Assembly (NCBI RefSeq): GCF_002982115.1
Contig: NZ_CP019980.1
Span: 1,992,001-2,056,000, forward strand
Length of the DNA stretch: 64,000 nt
Source: Lysinibacillus sphaericus
GTDB taxonomy: Bacteria > Bacillota > Bacilli > Bacillales_A > Planococcaceae
Direction: 5' to 3'
This document shows, in pieces, positions 55,509-64,000 of this stretch. The translations under genes were made by a program, and so were the position numbers. Position 1 is the first letter of the stretch; every line of letters starts with the position of its first letter. A model generated the notes under the pieces. It did no database searches, was not told the origin of the DNA, and worked only from the letters and a program-made list of their open reading frames with translations.

Positions 55509-57722
55509 ATGACAATTCAAATCGAACAGCAGATGGCTAAGTTAAAGAAAAGTTACACAGAGGAAGAGCTTGAAAGCTTTGTAAGATTATCGGATAGATG
55601 GCTACGAAAAAATGACAATGCAACATTTGAAGCTTGGGCGGATGCGATGATTTTACAAACACTTAGTCTTATTGATGAGGAAGAGCCATATTGGACATTT
55701 GTTGCTGCCCAAATTTACTTAGAAAAATTGTATGATCAATTTGCTACCCGTCGTGGTGTTGGGGTGGAAGATGTCTATAAGGTATTTCCAGAGCAACTTG
55801 CTCGCTATACCGAGGCAGGGCTTTATCACGATTGTTTAACGACGAAGTATAGTGAACTAGAGCTAGTCGAGCTTGCGTCTTATCTTGAACAGAGTCGTGA
55901 TGAGCTGTTTACGTATATCGGTTTAAAAACGTTAATGGACCGCTATGTTGTGCGTGATTATACAAAAACACCTGTAGAATTACCGCAAGAGCGTTGGATG
56001 GTCATTGCAATGACATTGATGCAAGATGAAACGGAAAACCGCTTAGAAAAAGTACGAGAATCGTATTGGGCGATGAGTAATTTATATATGACGGTTGCAA
56101 CACCAACATTGTCAAATGCCGGAAAAACGCATGGCCAGCTTTCAAGCTGCTTTATTGATACGGTAGATGATAGTTTACAAAGTATTTATGATACGAACAC
56201 CGATGTTGCAACATTATCGAAATACGGGGGCGGTATAGGCGTTTACATGGGGAAAATCCGTAGTCGTGGCTCCTCTATCAAAGGGTTTAAAGGCGCATCT
56301 AGTGGGGTACTGCCATGGATCAAACAACTTAATAATACAGCGGTGTCAGTGGATCAGCTTGGTCAACGCCAAGGCGCAATCGCCGTATATTTAGATGTGT
56401 GGCATAAAGATGTCTTTACGTTTTTAGATTTACGTTTAAATAATGGAGACGAACGATTACGCGCGCATGATATTTTCACTGGTTTATGTTTACCGGATAT
56501 TTTTATGGAAGCAGTCGAAGCGCGTGGAGAGTGGCATTTATTTGACCCACATGAAGTACGTGAGGTAATGGGCTTCTCACTTGAAGATTGTTATGATGAG
56601 CAAAAAGGACAAGGCTCTTTCCGAGATAAATATGCGTCGTGCATTGCCAATCCACTATTAAGTCGAGAAGTGGTGCCGGCAATCGATATTATGAAGCGTA
56701 TTATGCGTTCACAGTTGGAAACAGGTGTACCATTTATGTTTTACCGCGATGAAGTAAATCGCATGAATCCAAATAAGCATGAAGGGATGATTTATAGTTC
56801 AAATTTATGTACTGAAATTTTCCAAAACATGTCGCCGACGCAATTCGAATCCATTACGTTAGAAGATGATGTGATTGTGACACGTCGTAAGCCAGGAGAT
56901 TTTGTTGTATGTAATTTATCTTCTGTCAATTTAGGAAAGGCTGTTCCGGCTGGTGTGTTAGAGCGTTTAATACCGATTCAAGTGCGCATGTTAGATAATG
57001 TGATTGCCTTAAATACTATTCCTGTGAAACAAGCCGAGCGTACTAATGCTCGTTATCGTGGAATTGGGCTAGGGACATTTGGTTGGCATCATTTACTTGC
57101 CTTGAAGGAAATTCAATGGGAGTCGGATGAGGCAGTTGACTTTGCTGATAAATTATACGAGCATATTGCGTATTTAACGATTCGTGCATCGAGTGCACTT
57201 GCGCGCGAAAAAGGTGCTTACCCATTATTTGAGGGCTCTGACTGGCAAACAGGTGCTTATTTTGAAAAGCGTAGCTACAACAGTGACAAGTGGCAAGCTT
57301 TGCGTGCGGATGTCGCAAAATATGGAATGCGCAATGGGTATGTAATGGCCGTAGCACCAAATTCATCGACATCTATTTTGGCAGGCAGTACGGCAACAAT
57401 TGATCCGATTTTCCAAAAGAGTTACTCCGAGGAGAAAAAGGATTACAAAATTCCTGTTACAGTACCGGACTTATCACCCGTAACGACTTGGTATTATAAG
57501 TCTGCTTACTTTATCGATCAAAACTGGACGATTAAACAAAATGCGGCACGTGCCCGTCATATTGACCAGGGCATTTCGCTTAATTTATATGTGCAAAATA
57601 CGATTCAGGCAAAAGACTTACTCGCTTTACATCTTAATGCTTGGGCAAGTGGCGTAAAAACGACTTATTATGTGCGCTCAACATCTGTTGAATTGCTAGA
57701 ATGTGAGTCTTGTGCAAGCTAG
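55509..57722 (+). CDS. nrdA: Class I ribonucleoside-diphosphate reductase alpha subunit
   Basis: A 737-residue catalytic subunit that reduces NDPs to dNDPs. Active-site residues: Cys214 in QLSSCFI, N-L-Cys434-T-Glu436 in SSNLCTEIF, the P-N-S-S-T-S-I loop, and the radical-transfer Tyr pair in KTTYYVRSTS. The C terminus ends in ECESCAS, a mobile Cys pair for reduction by thioredoxin-like partners. The N-terminal region lacks an obvious full ATP cone. The ATG at 55509 is the first in-frame codon after AAAGGGAG; the open frame extends upstream through the riboswitch terminator and should be ignored. It is regulated by the cobalamin riboswitch. Confidence 0.9.
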   Translation: MTIQIEQQMAKLKKSYTEEELESFVRLSDRWLRKNDNATFEAWADAMILQTLSLIDEEEPYWTFVAAQIYLEKLYDQFATRRGVGVEDVYKVFPEQLARYTEAGLYHDCLTTKYSELELVELASYLEQSRDELFTYIGLKTLMDRYVVRDYTKTPVELPQERWMVIAMTLMQDETENRLEKVRESYWAMSNLYMTVATPTLSNAGKTHGQLSSCFIDTVDDSLQSIYDTNTDVATLSKYGGGIGVYMGKIRSRGSSIKGFKGASSGVLPWIKQLNNTAVSVDQLGQRQGAIAVYLDVWHKDVFTFLDLRLNNGDERLRAHDIFTGLCLPDIFMEAVEARGEWHLFDPHEVREVMGFSLEDCYDEQKGQGSFRDKYASCIANPLLSREVVPAIDIMKRIMRSQLETGVPFMFYRDEVNRMNPNKHEGMIYSSNLCTEIFQNMSPTQFESITLEDDVIVTRRKPGDFVVCNLSSVNLGKAVPAGVLERLIPIQVRMLDNVIALNTIPVKQAERTNARYRGIGLGTFGWHHLLALKEIQWESDEAVDFADKLYEHIAYLTIRASSALAREKGAYPLFEGSDWQTGAYFEKRSYNSDKWQALRADVAKYGMRNGYVMAVAPNSSTSILAGSTATIDPIFQKSYSEEKKDYKIPVTVPDLSPVTTWYYKSAYFIDQNWTIKQNAARARHIDQGISLNLYVQNTIQAKDLLALHLNAWASGVKTTYYVRSTSVELLECESCAS

Positions 57723-57734
57723 GAGGAATAGAAA

Positions 57735-58775
57735 ATGACAACAATTACGAAACGAAAAATGATGGATAAGGAGGCGCCAAACCGTTCGACAGCCATTGTG
57801 AACGGGCGCTCTTCTAATATTTTAAACTGGGATGATGTGCGTTTTAGTTGGGCGTACCCAAAATATAAAAAAATGCTTGGGAACTTTTGGACACCTTTTG
57901 AGATTAATATGAGCAATGATGTCAAACAATTTCCAACTTTATCAGCGGATGAACAGGAATCATTTTTGAAAATTATTGGCTTACTGGCACTGTTAGACAG
58001 TGTACAAACGGATTTTGCGGGCAAGGTGGCGGACTATTTAACCGATTCGAGCCTTAATGCCTTAATGATTATTTTAGCGCAACAAGAGGTGATTCATAAT
58101 CATTCCTATTCTTATGTTTTATCCAGTATTGTAAATAAAGATGAACAAGACCGTACATTTGACTTTTGGCGCACGGAGCCAGTGTTAGAGCGTCGCAATG
58201 ATTTTGTGATGAAAGGCTATCAAGCATTTGCAGAGGAACCAAATGTTGAAAATATGTTAGAGGCCATTGTCTATGATGTTATTTTAGAAGGCTTATTTTT
58301 CTATTCAGGCTTTGCCTTCTTCTATCATTTAGCACGCAATCAAAAAATGGTGGCTTCGTCAACGATGATCAATTATATCAACCGTGATGAACAGCTACAT
58401 GTGGATTTATTTGTGAAAATCTATCAGGAATTGCTAGCGGAATTTCCTGAATATGATACACCAGAACGAGCGGCGCGTGTGCAGGAGATTTTCCGTGAAG
58501 CGGTTCAACTTGAAATCGATTGGGCAAATGAAGTCATAGGTGAAAAAATTGAAGGACTTGATGTGGAAGATGTCCATGATTATGTCCATTTTTATGCGAA
58601 TGTACGTTGCCACCAACTAGGGGTAGAGCGTCCGTTTGAGGGTTATCGAAAAAATCCATTAAAATGGATTAAAGCATACGAGGATGTAGACTTAGGAAAG
58701 ACAGATTTCTTTGAACAACGCTCCCGTCAATATGTCAAAGTTAATGTAGAAGATAACGGCTTCGATGACTTGTAA
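57735..58775 (+). CDS. nrdB: Class I ribonucleoside-diphosphate reductase beta subunit
   Basis: A 346-residue ferritin-like radical-generating subunit. Ligands fit the class I pattern: Asp in ALLDSVQTD, Glu and His in QQEVIHNHSYSY with the radical Tyr four residues after the His, Glu in VILEGLFFYSG, and Glu/His in INRDEQLHVDLF. The C-terminal ENGFDDL-type tail (NVEDNGFDDL) docks on the alpha subunit. TAGGAGG precedes the ATG, 12 nt after nrdA. No nrdI or nrdH neighbour is present. Confidence 0.92.
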   Translation: MTTITKRKMMDKEAPNRSTAIVNGRSSNILNWDDVRFSWAYPKYKKMLGNFWTPFEINMSNDVKQFPTLSADEQESFLKIIGLLALLDSVQTDFAGKVADYLTDSSLNALMIILAQQEVIHNHSYSYVLSSIVNKDEQDRTFDFWRTEPVLERRNDFVMKGYQAFAEEPNVENMLEAIVYDVILEGLFFYSGFAFFYHLARNQKMVASSTMINYINRDEQLHVDLFVKIYQELLAEFPEYDTPERAARVQEIFREAVQLEIDWANEVIGEKIEGLDVEDVHDYVHFYANVRCHQLGVERPFEGYRKNPLKWIKAYEDVDLGKTDFFEQRSRQYVKVNVEDNGFDDL

Positions 58776-58789
58776 TTTAATATAATATA

Positions 58790-58956
58790 ATTGTTTGAGT
58801 GCCTGTCACTCTATCCACTTGGCTTTTGCGTAGCATGATGTAAGCCACAACTCCCGCTTTTGCGCCGTATGTTGTGACTTTCTGTATGTGAGTTCTCGCA
58901 GAAGTTCAAGTGGATTTTTACTTTCTAGCCAGAAAATTGTTTGAGTGCCTGTCACT
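58790..58956. repeat. 167-bp element flanked by 21-bp direct repeats with internal inverted repeat
   Basis: ATTGTTTGAGTGCCTGTCAC(T) occurs at 58790-58810 and again, identically, at 58936-58956. Just inside, ATCCACTTG (58813-58821) is inverted at 58907-58915. The interior (CACAACTCCCGCTTTTGCG and a mirrored GTTGTGACTTTC) is slightly GC-richer than its surroundings. No coding capacity. It resembles small repeated intergenic elements of Bacillaceae. Confidence 0.65.
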
Positions 58957-59045
58957 AAAATCCATCTGAATTCAGTTGCCAATTGGGAATGATTTTCAGT
59001 TATAATGAATAGCGTATGTGATTTACAAGGAACGGAGACGAAAGA

Positions 59046-60779
59046 ATGCAAGTAGTTAAACAGTTAGGGAGGTATTTAGGACCCTATAAATTTTTTACAC
59101 TGATTGCACCTATTTTAATGGTGCTTGAGGTAACGATGGATTTAATCCAACCAACCATTATGCAACATATGATTGATACAGGAATAGCAAATGGTGACAA
59201 TCCATATGTCCTTCAAATGTTCGTGTTAATGCTGATGAGTGCGGTTCTTGGACTAGTAGGGGGGATTGGGTGCTCTTTTTATAGTTCCAAGGCGGCTATT
59301 CACTTTGCCTCTGATGTCCGTCAATCATTGTATGAAAAAATGATGACGTATTCGGCAAAGGAACGTGATGCTTTCACTACAGGAAAGTTAATTACCATTT
59401 TAACAAGTGATGTGGAAAGTGTTCAACGTGCATTTATGATGACGTTACGGATTTTTGTTCGTGGCCCGCTGTTATTTATTGGGGCTGTTATTATTGTTTT
59501 TGTAACAGCTCGCGAATTATTTTCTATTTTACTAGTAATTGTACCGATTTTAATAATGGCCATGTATTTTTTTACAAAATATTCAGGTGTTTTGTATCGT
59601 AAAGTACAAGAGGCTATTGACGGGGTTAATACAAAATTACAGGAGAATTTAGCGGGGATTCGTGTGGTGAAAGCGTTTCGACGTGAAAAGCATCAGGTAG
59701 AGCAGTTCGCTATGCTCAATGACACGCTAACGAAACGTTTTATTACCGCAGAACAAATAGTAGGAATACTGGTACCGTTTACGATGTTTGTCGTCAATAT
59801 TGGCATTGTTGCGGCACTTTGGCTAGGTGCCATTAAAGTGGAAACAGGTACTTTGCAAGTTGGTGTTATACTTGCGTTTATAAACTATTTAACGATTATT
59901 TTAAATGGACTCATGTCTTCGAGTATGGTTCTAATGCAAATTGCTCGTGCTCTTCCTTCTGGGGAGCGTATTGTGGATGTCCTAAATAGGGAAGTGGCAG
60001 TGACAGAAGTAGCACAGCCCATTAAGACGTCCATCCAAGGAATGATAGACTTCCAAAATGTAAGCTATCGCTATTATGAAAATTCGGAGGATGTCCTGAA
60101 AAACATTACATTTTCTGTACAGGTAGGGCAAACAATTGGGATAATTGGTAAAACGGGGAGTGGTAAATCAACACTAGTAAAACTATTACCACGACTAGTT
60201 GACCCGACAAGTGGAGTTATTTTGCTAGATGGAAAACCATTACATCAATATGCATTGCCAACATTACGAAAACATATTGGTTTTACCTCTCAAAAGGCTT
60301 TACTATTTTCAGGGACAATTGAAAAAAATATACGTTTTGGGAAGGAAGAAGCGACACAACAGGAATTACAGCTGGCACTTGATGCAGCTTGTGCAACTGA
60401 ATTTGTTGCGAAACTTGAACAAGGGCCAGCACATGAATTGTCACAAGGGGCAACGAACTTATCTGGCGGTCAAAAACAGCGCTTAGCACTAACCCGCGCA
60501 TTTGTAAGACGACCAGCTATCCTTGTCTTAGATGATACAACGTCCGCTCTAGATAGCGCATCTGAAAAGCAAGTACAGCAGGCGATTAACGAGCAATTTC
60601 AAGAGACAACAACATTTATTGTTGCATCTAAAATTACTTCCATTCAACAGGCGGATTTAATTTTAGTGTTAGAAGATGGCGAAATTGTTGGGCAAGGAAC
60701 GCATCAGCATTTATTACAAAATAATAAGCCGTACAAAGCAATCTATGCTTCTCAGCAAAAGGCTGGTGAACGACAATGA
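59046..60779 (+). CDS. yfiB: ABC exporter half-transporter YfiB-like
   Basis: A 577-residue ABC exporter subunit: transmembrane domain (about 15-310) and nucleotide-binding domain with Walker A GKTGSGKST near 363, signature LSGGQKQR, and Walker B ILVLDDTTSALD in which the catalytic Glu is Asp. Length, order and degenerate site match Bacillus YfiB, partner of YfiC. The pair would be a heterodimeric drug/lipid exporter. AAGGAACGGAG lies upstream of the ATG. It overlaps yfiC by 4 nt. Confidence 0.88.
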   Translation: MQVVKQLGRYLGPYKFFTLIAPILMVLEVTMDLIQPTIMQHMIDTGIANGDNPYVLQMFVLMLMSAVLGLVGGIGCSFYSSKAAIHFASDVRQSLYEKMMTYSAKERDAFTTGKLITILTSDVESVQRAFMMTLRIFVRGPLLFIGAVIIVFVTARELFSILLVIVPILIMAMYFFTKYSGVLYRKVQEAIDGVNTKLQENLAGIRVVKAFRREKHQVEQFAMLNDTLTKRFITAEQIVGILVPFTMFVVNIGIVAALWLGAIKVETGTLQVGVILAFINYLTIILNGLMSSSMVLMQIARALPSGERIVDVLNREVAVTEVAQPIKTSIQGMIDFQNVSYRYYENSEDVLKNITFSVQVGQTIGIIGKTGSGKSTLVKLLPRLVDPTSGVILLDGKPLHQYALPTLRKHIGFTSQKALLFSGTIEKNIRFGKEEATQQELQLALDAACATEFVAKLEQGPAHELSQGATNLSGGQKQRLALTRAFVRRPAILVLDDTTSALDSASEKQVQQAINEQFQETTTFIVASKITSIQQADLILVLEDGEIVGQGTHQHLLQNNKPYKAIYASQQKAGERQ

Positions 60780-62596
60780 GTCAAAGTCAACCAAAGCAAA
60801 TAAATTTTGGACGTGGACCACGAATAGGCGGACCAACAGAAAAAGCTCAAAATCAAAAAACAACGCTCTTACGTTTATGGCACTATATCAAGCAACAAAA
60901 AGTGGAATTGTACTTCTCGGTATTTTTCGTCATCGCTTCGACATTTTTAAGCTTAGCTGGACCATATCTAATCGGTCATATTGTGGATGACTATATTATG
61001 AAAAAGCAAGTAGCAGGGGCAATTCGACTTGGTATTGTTCTTGCCTGTATTTTTACTGTAGCATCCCTTTTTACTTGGTTACAAACGTATGTCATGATTC
61101 ATGTCGCGATGAAAACGATTCGCACATTACGGCTTGAACTATTTAAAAAACTGCAAACATTAACAGTGAAGTTTTTTGATCAACACGCACTTGGTGATTT
61201 AATGAGCCGTGTGACCAATGATATTGATAATTTGAATACAGCGTTAGCACAGAGCGTGACACAAATCGTATCGTCGATTTTAACAGTCATCGGAGTAAGC
61301 ATCGCGATGTTTGCCTTGAGCTGGCAATTGGCTATCGTCACGCTCATTATTATCCCTTTGATTGTTTTCACAACTAAACAAATTGTCAAGCGTAGCAGTA
61401 AAAATTATGCAGCTCGTCAACGTGATTTAGGAAAGCTGAATGGAACGATTGAGGAAATGATAACAGGTGCAGAGGTCGTGACACTTTTTGGTAAGGAGCA
61501 GCAAGCTATCGAAACTTTTCGATTACAAAATAACAACCTTCGAAATTCAGCACAACGCGCTGAAATAACGTCCGGCTTACTAGGGCCAATCAACAACTTT
61601 ATGAATAACTTGGGGCTAGCAGTTGTCATTGGTACAGGGGCATTTTTGGCTGTGAAGGGGCTCGTGACTGTCGGCATTATTGCGGCATTTGTCACATACA
61701 CGCGTCAATTTTTCCGTCCGCTTAATCAGTTATCGAACTTATTAAATACGTTTCAATCAGCGATTGCAGGGGCAGAACGAGTTTTTGAAATTTTAGATGA
61801 ACCTTCAGAAGTGGCAGATAAACCACAGGCAATTGATTGTCACAGTTTGAAGGGGGATGTAGCATTCCAACAAGTATCTTTCAGCTATTTGCCAAATCAG
61901 CCGATACTAAAAAATATTACTTTCCAAGCCAAGGCAGGAGAAACAATTGCACTAGTGGGTCCTACAGGCTCTGGTAAAACGACAATTATTAATTTGCTGA
62001 CTCGTTTTTATGATGTCGATGCAGGTGAGATTCTTATTGATGGCCTCAATATTGAGGAGTATAAAATGGCCACGATTCGAAAGCGCGTTGGTGTAGTATT
62101 ACAAGATACCTATTTATTCACGGGCACTATTCGTGAAAATATTCGCTTTGGTAAGCTCGATGCGACGGATGCAGAGGTTGAAGAAGCGGCTAAAATTGCT
62201 AATGCACATAATTTTATTAAATACTTACCAGCACAATACGATACTGTAGTACAAGCAGGGGGAGCTAATTTAAGCCAAGGGCAAAGACAACTCCTAGCGA
62301 TTGCTCGTGCTATTTTAGAAAATGCTGATATTTTAATTTTGGATGAAGCCACATCTAGCGTTGATACGCAAACAGAGGTGGATATTCAAAAAGGATTGCA
62401 ACATTTAATGCAAGGACGCACAAGTTTTGTGATTGCACACCGTTTGAAAACGATAGAAAATGCCAATCAAATTTTCGTTATTCAACAAGGCGAAATTGTT
62501 GAACAAGGTAACCATCAACAACTGATGCAACAACAAGGAATTTACAACAACCTCCAGCAAAAACTACTGTTAGAACAAGAACAGTCAAGTGTCTAA
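60776..62596 (+). CDS. yfiC: ABC exporter half-transporter YfiC-like
   Basis: A 606-residue ABC exporter subunit with a short basic N-terminal tail (residues 1-30), transmembrane domain, and nucleotide-binding domain with Walker A GPTGSGKTT near 399, signature LSQGQRQL and canonical Walker B ILILDEATSSVD. It supplies the hydrolytic site for the heterodimer with YfiB. Length matches Bacillus YfiC. A hairpin terminator follows. Confidence 0.9.
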   Translation: MSQSQPKQINFGRGPRIGGPTEKAQNQKTTLLRLWHYIKQQKVELYFSVFFVIASTFLSLAGPYLIGHIVDDYIMKKQVAGAIRLGIVLACIFTVASLFTWLQTYVMIHVAMKTIRTLRLELFKKLQTLTVKFFDQHALGDLMSRVTNDIDNLNTALAQSVTQIVSSILTVIGVSIAMFALSWQLAIVTLIIIPLIVFTTKQIVKRSSKNYAARQRDLGKLNGTIEEMITGAEVVTLFGKEQQAIETFRLQNNNLRNSAQRAEITSGLLGPINNFMNNLGLAVVIGTGAFLAVKGLVTVGIIAAFVTYTRQFFRPLNQLSNLLNTFQSAIAGAERVFEILDEPSEVADKPQAIDCHSLKGDVAFQQVSFSYLPNQPILKNITFQAKAGETIALVGPTGSGKTTIINLLTRFYDVDAGEILIDGLNIEEYKMATIRKRVGVVLQDTYLFTGTIRENIRFGKLDATDAEVEEAAKIANAHNFIKYLPAQYDTVVQAGGANLSQGQRQLLAIARAILENADILILDEATSSVDTQTEVDIQKGLQHLMQGRTSFVIAHRLKTIENANQIFVIQQGEIVEQGNHQQLMQQQGIYNNLQQKLLLEQEQSSV

Positions 62597-62627
62597 ACCC
62601 TTTTAAATTTCCTATGAAAAATTTACA

Positions 62628-62676
62628 GAACCCTTCATCTTAAGCGCACTGAAAAAGATGGAGGGTTCAATTTTTG
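62628..62676 (+). terminator. Intrinsic terminator of yfiBC
   Basis: GAACCCTTCATCTT (62628-62641) pairs with AAGATGGAGGGTTC (62655-62668, one G-T wobble), followed by AATTTTTG. Confidence 0.82.
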
Positions 62677-62821
62677 ACAAGTAGTCGCATATAGATGGTA
62701 AAGAAAATGGATACGGCTACGTCTTAGGTCTTAGACGAAGTTAAAGCCAAGGGTCGTTTTCATATAGCGAGAATCAGATAAAATGAAATGAATGGGATAT
62801 GAAAAAGTAGGAGGAAATAAT

Positions 62822-63538
62822 GTGAAAAAAATATTGGTGTTAGCTTTCATGATGTGTGGCTCGTTGCTCGTTTTAAGTGGTTGTTTTTCTGTGATTCCAG
62901 AGAAGGAAAAAGAAGATACCTTTCAGGTGAAAAAGGATGATGCGCAAAAATTAGATGTTGAAATAAATCTAGGTGTTGGGGAAATGACGGTTTCAAAAGG
63001 TGCGAAAGAATGGTTAGAGGGAAATGCCCAGTATAATATTAATAAATTAGCACCAGAAGTGAAGTATAAACTACGTGGCAATACAGGTGAAATTGAGATT
63101 GATCATAAAGGCTCTAGTAAAGTGAAGATTGGTAATACAAAAAATTTATGGGATGTCCAATTAAATGAAGATATTCCAATGGACCTTTCGATAGAGACAG
63201 GTGCATCAAAAGCAATGCTTGATTTACGAGGACTGAAACTTGAAAAATTAGATATTGAAACAGGGGTAGGAGACCTAAATGTTGACTTAGGTGGCGATTG
63301 GAAAAAAAGCTTCAAAACAAATATTGAAACGGGTGTTGGGCAAACTACGGTCATTTTACCATCAGAAGTCGGTGTAAAAATAACGACCGAAAAAGGCATT
63401 GGTTCGATGAATCTAGAAGGCTTTATTGCAAAAGGTAAAGGGGTATTTGTTAATGAGGCGTATGAAAAGGCAGATATAGTGCTTGAGGTGAACTCAGAGT
63501 TAGGCGTAGGCGACGTTACATTCAAACTAGATAAGTAA
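62822..63538 (+). CDS. Lipoprotein with toast-rack type beta-helix (DUF2154-like)
   Basis: A 238-residue lipoprotein: signal peptide with lipobox LSGC, lipidated Cys21, a short charged linker, then a right-handed beta-roll built of repeated strands marked by LGVGEMTV, TGASKAML, TGVGDLNV, TGVGQTTV, KGIGSMNL and LGVGDVTF. This repeat pattern is that of toast-rack/DUF2154 domains also seen in LiaF-like envelope-stress proteins. It probably faces the cell wall. GTG at 62822 is preceded by TAGGAGG; the frame is open upstream without a site. Confidence 0.78.
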   Translation: MKKILVLAFMMCGSLLVLSGCFSVIPEKEKEDTFQVKKDDAQKLDVEINLGVGEMTVSKGAKEWLEGNAQYNINKLAPEVKYKLRGNTGEIEIDHKGSSKVKIGNTKNLWDVQLNEDIPMDLSIETGASKAMLDLRGLKLEKLDIETGVGDLNVDLGGDWKKSFKTNIETGVGQTTVILPSEVGVKITTEKGIGSMNLEGFIAKGKGVFVNEAYEKADIVLEVNSELGVGDVTFKLDK

Positions 63539-63563
63539 CTACCTACTACAATACGATCAATTT

Positions 63564-63606
63564 AAGCGTCAAATACAACAGGTGAATTGTATTTGACGCT
63601 TATTTT
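63564..63606 (+). terminator. Intrinsic terminator
   Basis: Perfect 15-bp stem, AAGCGTCAAATACAA against its complement at 63587-63601, followed by ATTTT. Confidence 0.85.
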
Positions 63607-63650
63607 ATGTTAGCTTAAAGAAAGCAAGCGTAATTGAAGGAGCGAATGAA

Positions 63651-64000
63651 TTGAGAATTTTTACATATAAACAACCTGTAACGATTGAATCGACGAAAGT
63701 AGTTCAAATAGTGAATGAGGAAGGAAACGTCTCATCAACTGTCCAGCGGATTTACTCCAATGGATTGAAAAAAGCTTTTGACCGTACGATGGATTATCGA
63801 TATTTTGTACAATTTGATGTCAGCACAGTGGATGGACAACGTCTTTTCTCCTGTAAAAAAGTATCACGACGTGGGCGTGTGCATTTCAAAGGCAAGGACT
63901 TTGTAACAGGAAAAGACTATATGATTGCCTATGACGGCTGGCAAATCATGATTCCAGATTTAATCATAACAGATGGTCAACAAAAAATAATGCTGAATAA
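63651..64000 (+). CDS. Tubby C-terminal-like domain protein (partial)
   Basis: The first 116 residues of a protein that continues past the window. TTG at 63651 is the start (AAGGAG upstream). The pattern RIFTYKQPVTIESTKVVQIVNEEGNVSSTVQRIYSN, with alternating strands and FVQFDVSTVDGQRLFSCKKVSRRGRVHFKGKDF, resembles bacterial tubby-like or scramblase-like beta-barrel proteins of Bacillales. Function unknown. Confidence 0.55.
   Translation, partial: MRIFTYKQPVTIESTKVVQIVNEEGNVSSTVQRIYSNGLKKAFDRTMDYRYFVQFDVSTVDGQRLFSCKKVSRRGRVHFKGKDFVTGKDYMIAYDGWQIMIPDLIITDGQQKIMLN

Noticed and set aside
1-64000. CRISPR arrays, prophage, transposase genes, rRNA or complete tRNA genes
   Set aside because: No regularly spaced repeats, phage structural genes, transposases or full tRNA/rRNA sequences were found on reading both strands.

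Overview
The window looks like a chromosomal segment of a low-GC, aerobic Gram-positive Bacillaceae/Planococcaceae organism, most probably Lysinibacillus or a close relative. This is inferred from AT-rich DNA, strong AGGAGG-type ribosome binding sites, frequent TTG/GTG starts, and orthologues of Bacillus genes (BmrC/BmrD, PbuE, ThrD, YfiB/YfiC, SipS, LCP/TagU, PdxK) next to C-P lyase and cobamide-salvage operons. No database search was possible; family names come from motif recognition.

Layout. 0-8.8 kb: partial OmpR-type response regulator, ABM-fold monooxygenase, PdxK/ThiD kinase, DUF418 membrane protein, a CrcB fluoride-channel pair, and a BmrCD multidrug exporter behind a leader peptide and attenuator. 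8.8-12.9 kb: an AT-rich accessory block bounded by two near-identical hairpins. It holds a probable two-subunit sigma factor (SigO/RsoA type), divergent from a 19-aa cationic peptide, a 59-aa protein, an intracellular subtilisin and a YvrJ-like small protein, then a membrane protein and a phospholipase A2-like protein. 13-29.6 kb: mostly housekeeping genes (D,D-carboxypeptidase, SDR plus MarR, LCP protein, signal peptidase I, purine-riboswitch-controlled PbuE, a DUF3231 protein, cupin, papain-like hydrolase, GNATs, deoxyribosyltransferase, WYL regulator) plus several small unknowns and a MITE-like repeat.

29.7-43 kb: topoisomerase III, then a complete phosphonate system: PhnF-like regulator, a possible PhoP box, phnGHIJKML, a PHP phosphoesterase in the place of PhnP, and the phnDCE1E2 transporter. 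PhnJ lacks two of the four cysteines regarded as essential for C-P lyase, which is the strongest anomaly in the window. 43-47.7 kb: chemotaxis receptor and aspartokinase III.

48-55 kb: a ten-gene cobinamide/alpha-ribazole salvage operon (cbiZ, cbiB, cobD, two phosphatases, two CobU-like proteins, cobS, CblT- and CblS-like proteins). It has no recognisable B12 riboswitch of its own but does have a leader that can pair with the cbiZ ribosome binding site. A canonical cobalamin riboswitch sits just downstream and controls the B12-independent class I ribonucleotide reductase nrdAB, so cobamide supply and dNTP synthesis are linked. 59-64 kb: YfiB/YfiC-type ABC exporter, a toast-rack lipoprotein and a partial tubby-like protein.
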